The notes under the pieces: generated by a model
Told to the model about the DNA's origin: nothing
Seen by the model: the letters and a program-made list of their open reading frames with translations, nothing else
Databases searched by the model: none
Source of the DNA: Clostridia bacterium
Lineage (GTDB): Bacteria; Bacillota; Clostridia; UBA1381
DNA length: 53,952 nt
Direction: 5' to 3'
NCBI GenBank assembly: GCA_017415105.1
Contig: JAFQJD010000010.1
Span: 1-53,952, forward strand
Shown: in pieces, positions 44,201-52,232 of the stretch
Numbering within the stretch: the stretch's first letter is position 1
Layout of the letters: each line of letters opens with the position of its first letter
Program-made: the position numbers and the translations under genes

Positions 44201-47200
44201 ACCTTTTTTCTGATGCGGATATAACTTTGCTTTCAGAGTGCTGTCCATTGAATCAAAGGAAAGTTTCTCAGCGATATGCTCATAGTCGAGAGGTCTGTAA
44301 TTATTATAGGTTCTATTGTACCTATCAACAATGTCAGCTCGTCTGTCGCTGTCGCTGAATATCCACGATTCAAACTCAGCTTTGATGTCCTCTGCTTTTT
44401 GTCTTGCTATATCGGTCTGCTCAGGGTCAGCAACCGTTATTTGTTTTGTACCGTCAGATATTCTTTTAGTAGCTGTAATCTCGCTATCGTTAAGTATTTT
44501 TTCAAGAAGCTGAATAGCATTAAATGCCTTACAGCCATACTTAACATTGAGTATATCGCCGTATCTTGTTTGTCTTACGCCCTCGATTGACCATCGTCCT
44601 GAGTTATCCTTAGACACCTCAATTCGTGTCTTAAATATATCAGCAACAAAGTCCTGAATATAGGACGGTTCAATGTAGTTTGCACCAAGTTTTACGGTGA
44701 TAGAGGAAGCATCTTTCGGAGTAGGCAATACGGCTTCAAGCATCGCCTGTTGTTCCTTAAATTCAGGTTTACCCTTTACGGCTTCTAATTTCTCATAGAT
44801 ATTACCTGACAGATATATGTCGGTCAAGACATATTCACCCTCAGGAGTGAGTACGATTTCGCCCTTTAATTCCTCTGCAAGCTGTGTTTCGGTTTTTCCG
44901 GTCAGCTCTTTCATTCTCTCAAAATCAATATGTCCGCTTTCGTTAAGAGATACCGCCAACGCATCAGATGCAGCATCAACACTTGTAACTCTCTTTTTCC
45001 TGAGAGTATCTTTTTCAAACAGTGCTGATTTTTCAAATTTGCCGTCTTTTGCATTGTAGTATTCAAGACCACTAACCAAATAATAATCGGCATCAGCTTC
45101 AAGGAAAGTGTTGTTTTTACACTTAGTATTTCCGATTTTCTTTTTGCCGTCACCTGTAATAGCGGTGTGTGCCTTGTAGAATTTGTCGTATGCTTTGGAA
45201 AGAGCATCACGCAGAGGTTTTATATCTTCCTCAGACTTGTCAAGCTCATAAGCATTTAACAGCTCTTTGTACGCATCACGCACGGCCATATAGTCACGGA
45301 CTGTCTGTTCACGGTTTGTTACCTGTGTTGCCGTGCCTGCACCATCATCGGAATATATCTTACCATTCTTTTCAAAGAACCTTGGCTTATCGCTTACCGA
45401 TACAATAGTTTCGATAGGCTTTAATTCCGTTTTGCCGGAGATTAAATCTTTCGGGAGCTTCTTCATAGCGGTTTCAAGTTTGTCATAAAAACTGCCATCA
45501 TCAAGAACGGTTGTAATTTCGCCCCAAGCATTAGTGCCTTTTGAAAGAACGCCCAAAACATTTTCCGGGTGCTTTTCAAAATATTCATTTACACGCAGTC
45601 CGTCTTTGGTTGTAACGACATTTAATATGCTATCGCCACTCGGCTTTTCACCGTTTGCACGCTTGCGGAGTATAAGCAAGTCGGTCTGAACATCTGTGTC
45701 AGCGTTTCGTGAGAACACACCTGCAGGGAGTTTATAACAGCCGATTACATCTGCTTTATCCATTATTGCCTTTCGTGCATCAAGGGTGTAGCTATCAAGC
45801 GTTCCGGCACTTGTTATAACAGCCACCACGCCACCGTCACGGACCTTATCAATAGAGGAAAGTATAAAGTAGTTATGAAGATTGTATTTCTTCTTGTTAT
45901 AGGTCAGTTTGTTTGTGCCAAAGGGAACATTACCAATAACCAAATCATACGAGCCGTTTTTGATTGCAACATCTTGGAACGGTTTGTTGATAACTGTTGC
46001 ACCGGGATATAGGTATTGTGCTATTCTTGCGGTGTACGATTCAAGCTCGACACCTGTCAGAGCTGATTTACTACTTAATGCCTGAGGCATACGACCGAAG
46101 AAATTACCAACACCCATTGAGGTTTCAAGGACATTACCGCCCCTAAATCCCATACGCTTCAATCCGTTATACATTGCATCAATAACCTTTGTCGGAGTAA
46201 AAAAGGCGTTATTCATTGAGCTTTGCATAGCTTTTCTCTGTTCCCAATCAAACAGTCTGCCAAATCTACTGCTAAGCTCATAAGGAATACGGCGTGGGTC
46301 GATACCACCCCAACCCTTATATTTAGCAAGTGTTTTCTTTTCTTCTGCTGTTGCAGGTCTGCCCTCGTCCTCGATTTTCAAAAGAAGCTCAATCGCTTCA
46401 ATGTTATCCTTTGCACTTGGGGCAGTAGTATCAATTTCTGCTGCGACATCATCAGTGATAACGAAATTGCCCTTGTTAGACGGTCTTGGTTTTTCGACTG
46501 TCTTAGCTTCCGTATCAATGATTTCAGATGTGCTGTCTGTTATTTCTGTTTCAGATTTTCCGCTTTCTGCATCAGAGCTTTCTGCATCATTTCTTCCGTG
46601 AATTCTCTCGCTGTCATTTCCGACATCGGGTCGGATTGGTTCTGTTCCATTACCGTCCTGTAATAGCTCTCTGCCATTGTCCCGATACTGTCCGCTATCT
46701 GTTTCTGCTGTTCTTTCGGTAGAGCTTTGAGCTGTGGGGTGTAGTCCGCTATCATCAGTAGTGCTTTTTCCTGCCAATACTTCTGATTTCTGTTCAACAT
46801 CATTTACACCGTCCTTTACCTCTTTTTCTTTTATTATATCACTATCGTCCGATTTTTTCAACATATCTGTATCGGGTGCGGTGCTTTCCTCAGCTACACC
46901 AAAGAAATCGTTGAAAGTTTTAATTACATCTGAATCGGGTTCAGTCTTGAAAATAAAACCGGGGATTGCTTTTCCGTCAGGAGTTTTAGCAAACCTTGAG
47001 TAGTACCCACCAGCTTTTTTAACGATACCGCTTAATGCCTTGTATTCGTCTGATGTGATTTTATCTTTCAAGGAGATTACCCATAATTTTTCACCTGTTT
47101 TGGTGTGGGTGGTTTCGTGCAACTCACATTTATCTGTAAGAGCAGGAGTGCTTTCTGCAGGCTGTTCAACATTTTCAGCCTGAGATGTATTGACAATTTC

Positions 47201-50200
47201 CTTTTCTTGTGGTATATTATTAGTGGGTGATGTTTCCCCAAGCGAGCTGTTATCATTATCAGCTTCAGACTTGGACTTGAAAGAAACATCATCTTTTTTT
47301 ATTATAATGATATTTCCCTCGTTGTCTGATACCTCATGTAGATAGTATCTGTTGTCTGTATCACTCTTTGTTACCACAACGCCAACATAGGCTTTTTGTG
47401 TGCCTATGCGGATTGGAGCTGCAAAAACATAGCTGTCATAATTTCGACCTTTCCAATTTTCTACAAAGTCAATTTGTCGTCCTTTTTCTATTACCGCCGG
47501 AACACTCGCAAATGCAATCGCTTTTGCTCTACCCATTCCGTGAGCAATACTACTGTCAACACCCTTATCGTTTATAGCCACATCGCCGAAATTATCTCTG
47601 TGAACCACACCGCCTAAGCTTTCAAAATATTCATACACCTGTTGCGATAGTTTCTTTTCGCCTACCTCAAATTCATTTCCTGTGGCTTCATACACAACAG
47701 CATCATTCTCTAATAGAGGTATGCTGTCTGTTAGCTTTTTGAACAGGTCATTTTTCTTGGATTTCGATGTTTCCTCTGATACGCTATCAGGGGTATTTTT
47801 TTCGTTTTCGGGTGTTTCTGTTACACTTTCGGGCATTTTTGTTACGCTTTCAGGTGATTCTGTTACACTTTCAGGTGATTCTGTTACGCTTGCAGGTGAT
47901 TCTGTTACGCTTGCAGGCGTTTCAGTAACATTTACAAAATCGTAATCGACTGTATTTCCATTTCCGAAATCCGCAAAGAAACCTGTATCCTTAAAGCTTA
48001 GTCCCTTTAAGTCTAAGGTACTGATACTGCCGTCAGGCTTTTTGGTTTTAAGGCTCTTTGTGCTGACTGATTCAACAGTCCTTTCCTCAGACATACCATT
48101 ACCGAAAGTAACCTTGACCGCTTTTCCGATATGTGACTTTAAGTAATCAATACAGTCAGCCTTATTTGTAAACGGTACTTTGCCGTCTGTGATTTCTGCA
48201 GGGACAATCTCTTTTACATATTCTTTGCTGTTATGAATACGCTTCAAATCGTCAGTGTATGCCTTAAATTCATCAGTTGTATTCATATAGTAACTGCCGT
48301 TTACTGTTTTATACTTAACATCGTTAAAAGGAATGTTCTCATTTACATACACGGCAAATTGTTCTGCTTCCTGCTTATCATCAAAAGAGAAAGTAGTCAT
48401 ACCTGACGAAAGTAAAACAACACTATATTTACCGTCTTTATTCTTATTCACGCCGTATTTACCAACGATACGACCTGTTTTTGTTTCGTTCTTGTTAAAC
48501 TTTGCACCGATAATTACCTTAAAGCTACCGTTACGCAGACTATTATTTGTGTAATCAATCTCTTTTTGGTTAAATCGAATTACGCCGTTTTCATCAACAC
48601 GAAGCGTACCGTTTGTATCGCTCAACACCTTGTCAGCATCTATCTGAGGTGTGGCAATATCCTTAGATGCCAAAACCTCACTATCTGCGGACAGCTTTTC
48701 CATTTTATCATCGGTCAACATTCTCTTGAAGAAAGCAACATCAGGGTTTACGATTGTCTTTTCCCCATTAGTAAAGGTCATTTCCACCTTATAATCAGAG
48801 CCGTTTTTCTCTATGACCTTATATACTGTTTTTGTGATAGGGTCAATATACGCATCGCCCACAGCAACAGCATCAGGTGTGTTATCTTCGACAATATCAG
48901 AAGAAGAAACAGGAGCTTTTTCAATCTGTTCAAACTGAGCATTGGTAAGCAATGTGTCAGCCTGAGCATTTGTGTATGTTCTCTGTTCTTGCTTTTTACC
49001 TGTATCTATCTGCACAACAGGATTATTTTCATCACGGCTCAGAATGGTGAGAACATTACCATTTGATTTCGCTTTGAATTTATCGCCCACAACAACCTCA
49101 GATGCAGGTACATCATTTGTTGCGACTGTTTCTGTATTGGTTGGTGTTTCAATAGGTGCAGGAGCTTCATTTTTGACCTGCTGAGCCACTTCATCAACTA
49201 CCTTAGCAACATCTGCAGTAGAGGGTGTTTCGTTGTTTTCAAGGGCGGTTTCAACCCTCTCAGCAGCTTTCACAACATCGGGGGACTTGCTTTCCTTTGC
49301 AGTTTCAACAACCTCGTCAAGATTATTCGTTGTCAAAGGTTGAGTTTCCTGAGGTTTACCCTGTGTGGTCTGTCCTGTTTTTGGTGTGTTTTCCTGTGTA
49401 CTGCTTTCAGCTACAATTTTTGCTTTACGCTTTGCTGCGGTTTCGACTGCTGTATCTAACATACGATTTACGCCTGTTTTTACAACATCGCCACCCGTAC
49501 CTAACAAACCGAAAGAAAGAGCAGAGGAAGCAGCCGTTTCACCAAGTCGTCTTGCTACCTCGCTTGCATCGTAAGCGAATTTGCCTTTTTCGATTTTGTT
49601 TGCAGCCTGAACACCGATAATTGTTGATGCTTCCTGACCAACTTCTTGTGCAGTTTCAGTCGCAATGTTGATACCTCTGTCTTTCATATAAGACAGTATT
49701 TTTTTAGCGACAGGTTTAGTCGCATTGGTTTTATTCAAAATCTTAAACGATTTTATTAAATCGTCAGCCTGTACCATTTCAAGAGCTGCATTTGCACCGC
49801 CGACACCCAATGCGATTTTTGATGCAAGGCTTGGCGAAATGCCGTTCTCAATCATTTCTTCATAGGCATTACCTGCTTCTATTTCAAAGTTAGCGGTTGC
49901 ACTACCTGCTGCCATACCTGTAAGAAAAGCACCGGGGACTGTAACTATTTCTTCGGGAGCTGCTATCTGCGGACCTGCTTGACCTGCAATAGCAACTGTA
50001 CCTGCTGCTGCTGTACCTGCTGCAATAGAACGAGGGTCAGTCCATTGTTTAACCTGCTGACCTAACAGCTCTGATGCACCTGATATAGCTTTCTCAAACC
50101 AATTATCAGGAACGAAACTGTAATCTTCGCTATCAAGCATTTGCTTGTAATAGTCTTTATTATTTTTCTGCCCGGTCATAGCTTTGTATGCTTCCTGACC

Positions 50201-50563
50201 GTATAAACTCTGTATCCAACCTTTCTTAAAGCTGTTTACAGTATTATCCCAAAAGCTTGCACTTCTCGGTGTGTTTTCCTCAATATCTTTTTTGAGTTGC
50301 TCAAAAGAGGAAGAAAGTCCCTGATATTCCACATACTTATCTAAAACTTTTCTTTCTTCATCGTCTGCAGGTGTATAGCTATCGAGGGCGTTCCCCTCGA
50401 TAGCTCTTTTTGCACCATAGCTTATGTTTCCAATAAGCGTGTCATTATCCGTTTTGAGTTCAAATTTTTGGTCACGCAGACTTTGCACATTAAAACCGCT
50501 TGATTTTGGGGTTGTGCTGCTCTCGTTATTTTCCTTGTATAAACTTTTAACATTGAAACCCAT
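38267..50563 (-). CDS. Giant polyvalent phage protein: methyltransferase-helicase with peptidase and LPD38-like domains
   Basis: One 4098-residue frame. In order: a twice-repeated GFNV(K/Q)SL near the start; Gly/Ala-rich hydrophobic segments (about 175-360); Pro/Glu-rich linkers; a seven-residue repeat (878-917); a region like BECR-type nuclease domains of phage proteins (951-1094; VVYEATGNEF, SSIAHGMGRAKA); a small domain common in methylase-helicases (1145-1221); an N6-adenine methyltransferase (about 1380-1660, motif I LETSMGVGNFFG, motif IV NVPFG at 1545); an SF2 helicase (GVGTGKT at 2136, DEAH at 2298, GTSQKMAEGLNV near 2610); HELGHH at 3017, a zinc-peptidase motif; and a C-terminal LPD38-like region (about 3480-3700; NPIFAVTNAIRD) with a membrane-like helix near 3690. 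It follows the 544-residue gene by 14 bases. By analogy with DarB and other polyvalent proteins it is probably packaged in the virion and injected to protect phage DNA from restriction. Confidence 0.88.
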   Translation of the reverse strand: MGFNVKSLYKENNESSTTPKSSGFNVQSLRDQKFELKTDNDTLIGNISYGAKRAIEGNALDSYTPADDEERKVLDKYVEYQGLSSSFEQLKKDIEENTPRSASFWDNTVNSFKKGWIQSLYGQEAYKAMTGQKNNKDYYKQMLDSEDYSFVPDNWFEKAISGASELLGQQVKQWTDPRSIAAGTAAAGTVAIAGQAGPQIAAPEEIVTVPGAFLTGMAAGSATANFEIEAGNAYEEMIENGISPSLASKIALGVGGANAALEMVQADDLIKSFKILNKTNATKPVAKKILSYMKDRGINIATETAQEVGQEASTIIGVQAANKIEKGKFAYDASEVARRLGETAASSALSFGLLGTGGDVVKTGVNRMLDTAVETAAKRKAKIVAESSTQENTPKTGQTTQGKPQETQPLTTNNLDEVVETAKESKSPDVVKAAERVETALENNETPSTADVAKVVDEVAQQVKNEAPAPIETPTNTETVATNDVPASEVVVGDKFKAKSNGNVLTILSRDENNPVVQIDTGKKQEQRTYTNAQADTLLTNAQFEQIEKAPVSSSDIVEDNTPDAVAVGDAYIDPITKTVYKVIEKNGSDYKVEMTFTNGEKTIVNPDVAFFKRMLTDDKMEKLSADSEVLASKDIATPQIDADKVLSDTNGTLRVDENGVIRFNQKEIDYTNNSLRNGSFKVIIGAKFNKNETKTGRIVGKYGVNKNKDGKYSVVLLSSGMTTFSFDDKQEAEQFAVYVNENIPFNDVKYKTVNGSYYMNTTDEFKAYTDDLKRIHNSKEYVKEIVPAEITDGKVPFTNKADCIDYLKSHIGKAVKVTFGNGMSEERTVESVSTKSLKTKKPDGSISTLDLKGLSFKDTGFFADFGNGNTVDYDFVNVTETPASVTESPASVTESPESVTESPESVTKMPESVTETPENEKNTPDSVSEETSKSKKNDLFKKLTDSIPLLENDAVVYEATGNEFEVGEKKLSQQVYEYFESLGGVVHRDNFGDVAINDKGVDSSIAHGMGRAKAIAFASVPAVIEKGRQIDFVENWKGRNYDSYVFAAPIRIGTQKAYVGVVVTKSDTDNRYYLHEVSDNEGNIIIIKKDDVSFKSKSEADNDNSSLGETSPTNNIPQEKEIVNTSQAENVEQPAESTPALTDKCELHETTHTKTGEKLWVISLKDKITSDEYKALSGIVKKAGGYYSRFAKTPDGKAIPGFIFKTEPDSDVIKTFNDFFGVAEESTAPDTDMLKKSDDSDIIKEKEVKDGVNDVEQKSEVLAGKSTTDDSGLHPTAQSSTERTAETDSGQYRDNGRELLQDGNGTEPIRPDVGNDSERIHGRNDAESSDAESGKSETEITDSTSEIIDTEAKTVEKPRPSNKGNFVITDDVAAEIDTTAPSAKDNIEAIELLLKIEDEGRPATAEEKKTLAKYKGWGGIDPRRIPYELSSRFGRLFDWEQRKAMQSSMNNAFFTPTKVIDAMYNGLKRMGFRGGNVLETSMGVGNFFGRMPQALSSKSALTGVELESYTARIAQYLYPGATVINKPFQDVAIKNGSYDLVIGNVPFGTNKLTYNKKKYNLHNYFILSSIDKVRDGGVVAVITSAGTLDSYTLDARKAIMDKADVIGCYKLPAGVFSRNADTDVQTDLLILRKRANGEKPSGDSILNVVTTKDGLRVNEYFEKHPENVLGVLSKGTNAWGEITTVLDDGSFYDKLETAMKKLPKDLISGKTELKPIETIVSVSDKPRFFEKNGKIYSDDGAGTATQVTNREQTVRDYMAVRDAYKELLNAYELDKSEEDIKPLRDALSKAYDKFYKAHTAITGDGKKKIGNTKCKNNTFLEADADYYLVSGLEYYNAKDGKFEKSALFEKDTLRKKRVTSVDAASDALAVSLNESGHIDFERMKELTGKTETQLAEELKGEIVLTPEGEYVLTDIYLSGNIYEKLEAVKGKPEFKEQQAMLEAVLPTPKDASSITVKLGANYIEPSYIQDFVADIFKTRIEVSKDNSGRWSIEGVRQTRYGDILNVKYGCKAFNAIQLLEKILNDSEITATKRISDGTKQITVADPEQTDIARQKAEDIKAEFESWIFSDSDRRADIVDRYNRTYNNYRPLDYEHIAEKLSFDSMDSTLKAKLYPHQKKGIARFLFGGNILFAHGVGTGKTFEMIASVMEAKRMGLINKAAMVVPNNKVVDFKRDIAQAYPNAKVLVIDTANKKRQTMLGLVNSNDWDIVLIARTTFTKIPVSNELQANYANQQLEDLEYQISLAQNDRDVSRRQLKGLITQRDNLEQKLKDLNSDTVRDENSVEFEKLGIDCICVDEAHNYKSILTPTKLDIKGLVNRNNAQMANDMLMKLDYMRSIDGKIIFGTGTPITNTVSEIYNMMRMVRPDILEDAGIHSLDEWVNTFAKIETNTEIGIDNKIKTKSTQIIRSFINVSEMIGMFRQFADIVFTDDVVKNLPKAVYKDVKLDGTAEHRQIEEEISSIIAKTPKAELLRTYGQVMAMADAAAVDLRMLSGAESEHNIFKDYSLDELDYADSKINTMCGLVFDEYKASKDIKGTQIIFCDKGSGSGTVYSFNLHKDIMKKLIEKGIPKDEIVIVKDQSDAQLEALYEKVNSGEVRVLIGTSQKMAEGLNVQKRVVAIYHPTVTYKPSDWEQGNARGIRAGNINPEVRIYRFLQENTFDSHKWQAVDRKGEMIRRALRGEQVAEMEDIGADEDSGAGVDAATAMAITSGNPLVKEKIDIDKEVIRLKTLERNYKSEMYRYQDAIAKNPGIISRLTTYLDRLAQDIALRDKYGEKAEMIIKGKKFDKQGEANKALGEAVKSAPKNGNFTKLGEYNGFDIMFKGDTGGIGYTLVLKGANEYNVEYAGGSGNNIARIAGVLNRLTAEQTKQQARLEQLQKDLEFAKTEVNKPFEKEAELSAALEKQKDITYRYEHYSEQKQSEPTETDTASDDEVLSSRDLNLSEDTVLENRWATERVEDNKVKGVNIADIVRSISEKFGIPIATGKVTDREASGIYKAKPETIRTRIANNLPTISHELGHHLCKKYGLDGLESVAILRNSVSQEYLDMYDDDVTKNKESVAEFIRSYLKNTNEAVRLCPEFYAEFIQALSKEDLKAVNEIASAVNEYLSYNISERYDAAITSSQKKEKVPFREKWEKFYTNWVDSFHPQKEAVDYVQDATGRTLSGKGNAYVLATNSLNAHAVANYLVCEGFRNLSGDLIDAKSFIDCIGMVDSKDVKLLDRYLVLRHSLEWIAPEQDDVTAKRVFADDTLENVDEIKKQIAEIEDTHPEIKTAAENLYEYQNNVLKHFVIPAGGMTRETLETLNRKYPSYVPFYRAVGNKRSGMAKGTFANQRSPIMRAKGSGAMIISPTESIIRNTEKMVKFALRNQVMRIWANYADNVDGFGQFMEKVSPDMIPHFTDISKQKESFTEALQHQLNAEDYFAVSDMFDEIFGDAVTDSTPIANANKKIVTVLQGGTPSYYQIHDNAFYTSVAELSPQQTSGLLKVMNSVMQPMKLLITQNNPIFAVTNAIRDYGTAYKLSEVNNPVTFAAQYVKALATIIANGESYKQYKAMGGGHSSELSANIENIKSTLRKVSQKDMGKARRLAYSIFRHPVETVASFNDLIESVPRFAEFQRTLANGGDLQEAIFNASDLTTNFKRSGSGDTAKTVNKVIMFNNAAIQGLDKTFRTITNKDIKKRYKTLLKWLLNALIMGILGYLYNREVDEEGYKNLSAYKKNNFYNYALGDGKFISLPKPRENALLDTITERTLEYLLSENEEAFYDFGTYLGQQLLPPMLPDTLDPVNAAHSVLGSTILGGIVDVGFNQDFKGTPIEGMYDKYTPSNERYTDSTTKIAYALGQTKLARDIDMSPKKIDHLISSYTGILGQVNKALFPMNPERKDTSIGLRNKFVSDSNYSTDVLNRMYENEEKAEKAFQYAGTIDTAVEYEQNAIITSYISGMNKAVKALPESEQRNGRAYLLKALNRWDYDNTASQTNMLSRLDGEKVSDDVIITSLPESTMEWTVYETNSNGKRIKRSDGSYLRTKCEYQMTPQEYDAYIKDYLNLVEKYRTWQGNNISNTADYTAALEETSTEVKKVLNKKYQQKYYGKAQKSVKD
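46540..46803 (-). CDS. Possible overlapping small gene inside the giant gene
   Basis: An 87-codon frame, shifted by one from the giant gene, with AAAGGACGG placed 5 bases before tandem ATGs. The product reads like a normal helical protein (RNQKYWQEKALLMIADYTPQL, continuing into LKALPKEQQKQIADSIG, then AESYYRTVMEQNQSDPMSEM), with few odd residues. The giant protein's own reading here (about residues 1254-1341) is a Ser/Asp/Glu/Thr-rich linker of low complexity. So the alternative frame may be the older or functional coding sequence, either expressed separately or left from an inserted gene whose frame was overprinted. I do not recognise the family. Confidence 0.4.
   Translation of the reverse strand: MMLNRNQKYWQEKALLMIADYTPQLKALPKEQQKQIADSIGTMAESYYRTVMEQNQSDPMSEMTAREFTEEMMQKALMQKAENLKQK
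47813..47930 (-). repeat. 21-base tandem repeat in the giant gene
   Basis: About five to six copies of a 21-base unit (GATTCTGTTACGCTTGCAGG-like on the plus strand) encode repeats of the seven residues SVTESPE/SVTESPA in a flexible linker of the giant protein. Copy number is likely to vary between related phages. Confidence 0.8.
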
Positions 50564-50577
50564 ATCGGTTCACGCTC

Positions 50578-52212
50578 CTATTCTGAATTCTTCATACCTT
50601 TACCTTTGTTAAACCAAGTACGATTGGTGTATTTATCTACCCAAGACGAATCAAGACCGAGTTTATTACAGATGTCTTTTGCTTCTTCAACATCTATATC
50701 GTACTTAGTGCTGTTGGAATTTGTAACATCACTACCGCAAATCAACTGTTCAAGCACTTCCTCGTTGATTTCTCGTCCTTGGTCATAGTACGGTTTTAAC
50801 TGCTCATTCAGGAATTTTACGACTTTTTCATCAGGGAAATATCCGATAAAGTTCGTCCATTCCTGAGAAGCACCGCTGTCTGTTGTACCGCCATCTGCCC
50901 AAGACGGCGTATCAGATGTCGTGTCTTTGGGTTTAACACCGTTTTCAACTTGGTGGGTTATAATATCCTTTTCACCCTGTGTCTGTGCCTGAATCTGTGC
51001 AATCTTATTCGCATTGTTTGCACTATTCATAGATACATCAGCGTTAAGCTGTCTATCGGCAGCGGCAATCTGTTCATCAAACTGTCTTGCATCTTCGGTT
51101 TTCTGTGGCTGAATATAAGCAACATCGCCACTATTGAGGTACTTACCATATTCAGCAAAGTTACCAAAGATTTTAAGACCTCTCAGAATTGCATATTTAT
51201 TTGCAAGCTCAGTATTACCGCTTGCCTTTGCATTATTGATAAGCTCTTGGAAATCGGTATCGTAGTATTCAGCCTTTAACTTGCCGTCTGAATCAACAAA
51301 GTTTTTGAGGAAAGCATCATTCTGAATACTCCACTGAGTAGGCGTGATACCTGAAACGGAAGCCTGCTCACTAAGACGAGCTGTTTCGTTATTCTTTGCA
51401 GTTTCGTCCTCGTTGAATACTCTGTCAATATTAACTCCCATGTCAGAGAGTAAACCCCTTGCGTGGTCTAATTTCTGCTGATGTGCATCAAGCACTACCT
51501 GCTGTCCTTTATTAACAAGTGCCGATTGCTGTCTTAAAGCGTTTGCAGCAGCAAAACTGTCTATGTTACCGCCGTTGCTACCGCCAACCTTTGCGACCTC
51601 ATTATCTCTGCCCTGCAGACCTGCAAGGTCATACTTAGCAAGGATAGCCTTTGCCGTTTCCGTTTCAAAAGGATTTGTATTTTTTAAGTCCTCATATTCC
51701 TGATTGTATTTTGCAAACAGGCTTTCGTTCTCTTGGTCAACGGCCGTACTTTTAGAACGGACTGTACCGCTTCTGCCTATGTAATCATTAAAGGCGTTAT
51801 CGAGTACCGATGTGTCAGACCAATAGGAAACACCGTCCACAATAGTATCGGGTGTGCCGATTTTCTTACCACCAAAGGAAACCTCGCCTGTTTGACCGTC
51901 CCAACCTATCAATTTATCAACATCACTCTGCGACATCCCTTTTGATTGTCCCAAAGAGTACAGATAATCTCGTGTTGAGGTTTTACCCATTTTCGCCCAT
52001 TTATCACGAATTGCTTTCGCCTGCGTGTAGTTTGAAGCGTTGAGTTCATCGGCTATATTGCCGTAGCCATTTCGTCTAAGCTGATTGTAAAAAGCCTGAG
52101 CTTTCTTTGCAGCTTCATTCTTTTTTGTTTCATCGCCTGCGTTATTTGCACTATCCCATTGTCCTTTGAGATTGTATATCGCATTTACCGCATCGTATGG
52201 ACTGTACGCCAT
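50578..52212 (-). CDS. Helical phage protein of unknown function (likely virion-associated)
   Basis: A 544-residue protein I cannot assign. It is rich in Ala, Asn, Gln, Asp and charged residues and looks mostly helical, with heptad-like stretches (about 185-285 and 375-425). No signal peptide, membrane segment, enzymatic motif or cysteine cluster is evident. The N-terminal 90 residues (YDAVNAIYNLKGQWDSANNAG and on) look like tape-measure or internal virion sequence in composition. It lies 20 bases after the NlpC/P60 gene and 14 bases before the giant gene, so a role in the same virion or ejection complex is a reasonable inference. Confidence 0.7.
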   Translation of the reverse strand: MAYSPYDAVNAIYNLKGQWDSANNAGDETKKNEAAKKAQAFYNQLRRNGYGNIADELNASNYTQAKAIRDKWAKMGKTSTRDYLYSLGQSKGMSQSDVDKLIGWDGQTGEVSFGGKKIGTPDTIVDGVSYWSDTSVLDNAFNDYIGRSGTVRSKSTAVDQENESLFAKYNQEYEDLKNTNPFETETAKAILAKYDLAGLQGRDNEVAKVGGSNGGNIDSFAAANALRQQSALVNKGQQVVLDAHQQKLDHARGLLSDMGVNIDRVFNEDETAKNNETARLSEQASVSGITPTQWSIQNDAFLKNFVDSDGKLKAEYYDTDFQELINNAKASGNTELANKYAILRGLKIFGNFAEYGKYLNSGDVAYIQPQKTEDARQFDEQIAAADRQLNADVSMNSANNANKIAQIQAQTQGEKDIITHQVENGVKPKDTTSDTPSWADGGTTDSGASQEWTNFIGYFPDEKVVKFLNEQLKPYYDQGREINEEVLEQLICGSDVTNSNSTKYDIDVEEAKDICNKLGLDSSWVDKYTNRTWFNKGKGMKNSE

Positions 52213-52232
52213 ATCGTTTTCACTCCTTTATT

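Noticed and set aside
48566-49066. 166-residue plus-strand frame opposite the giant gene
   Set aside because: Cys/Ile/Phe-rich random-looking sequence without a ribosome binding site, mirrored from the real minus-strand gene.
38267-50563. Giant frame as an artefact or a fusion from assembly error
   Set aside because: The frame is continuous for 12.3 kb with a ribosome binding site, and the domain order matches known polyvalent methylase-helicase proteins. Opposite-strand frames inside it have no protein-like composition.
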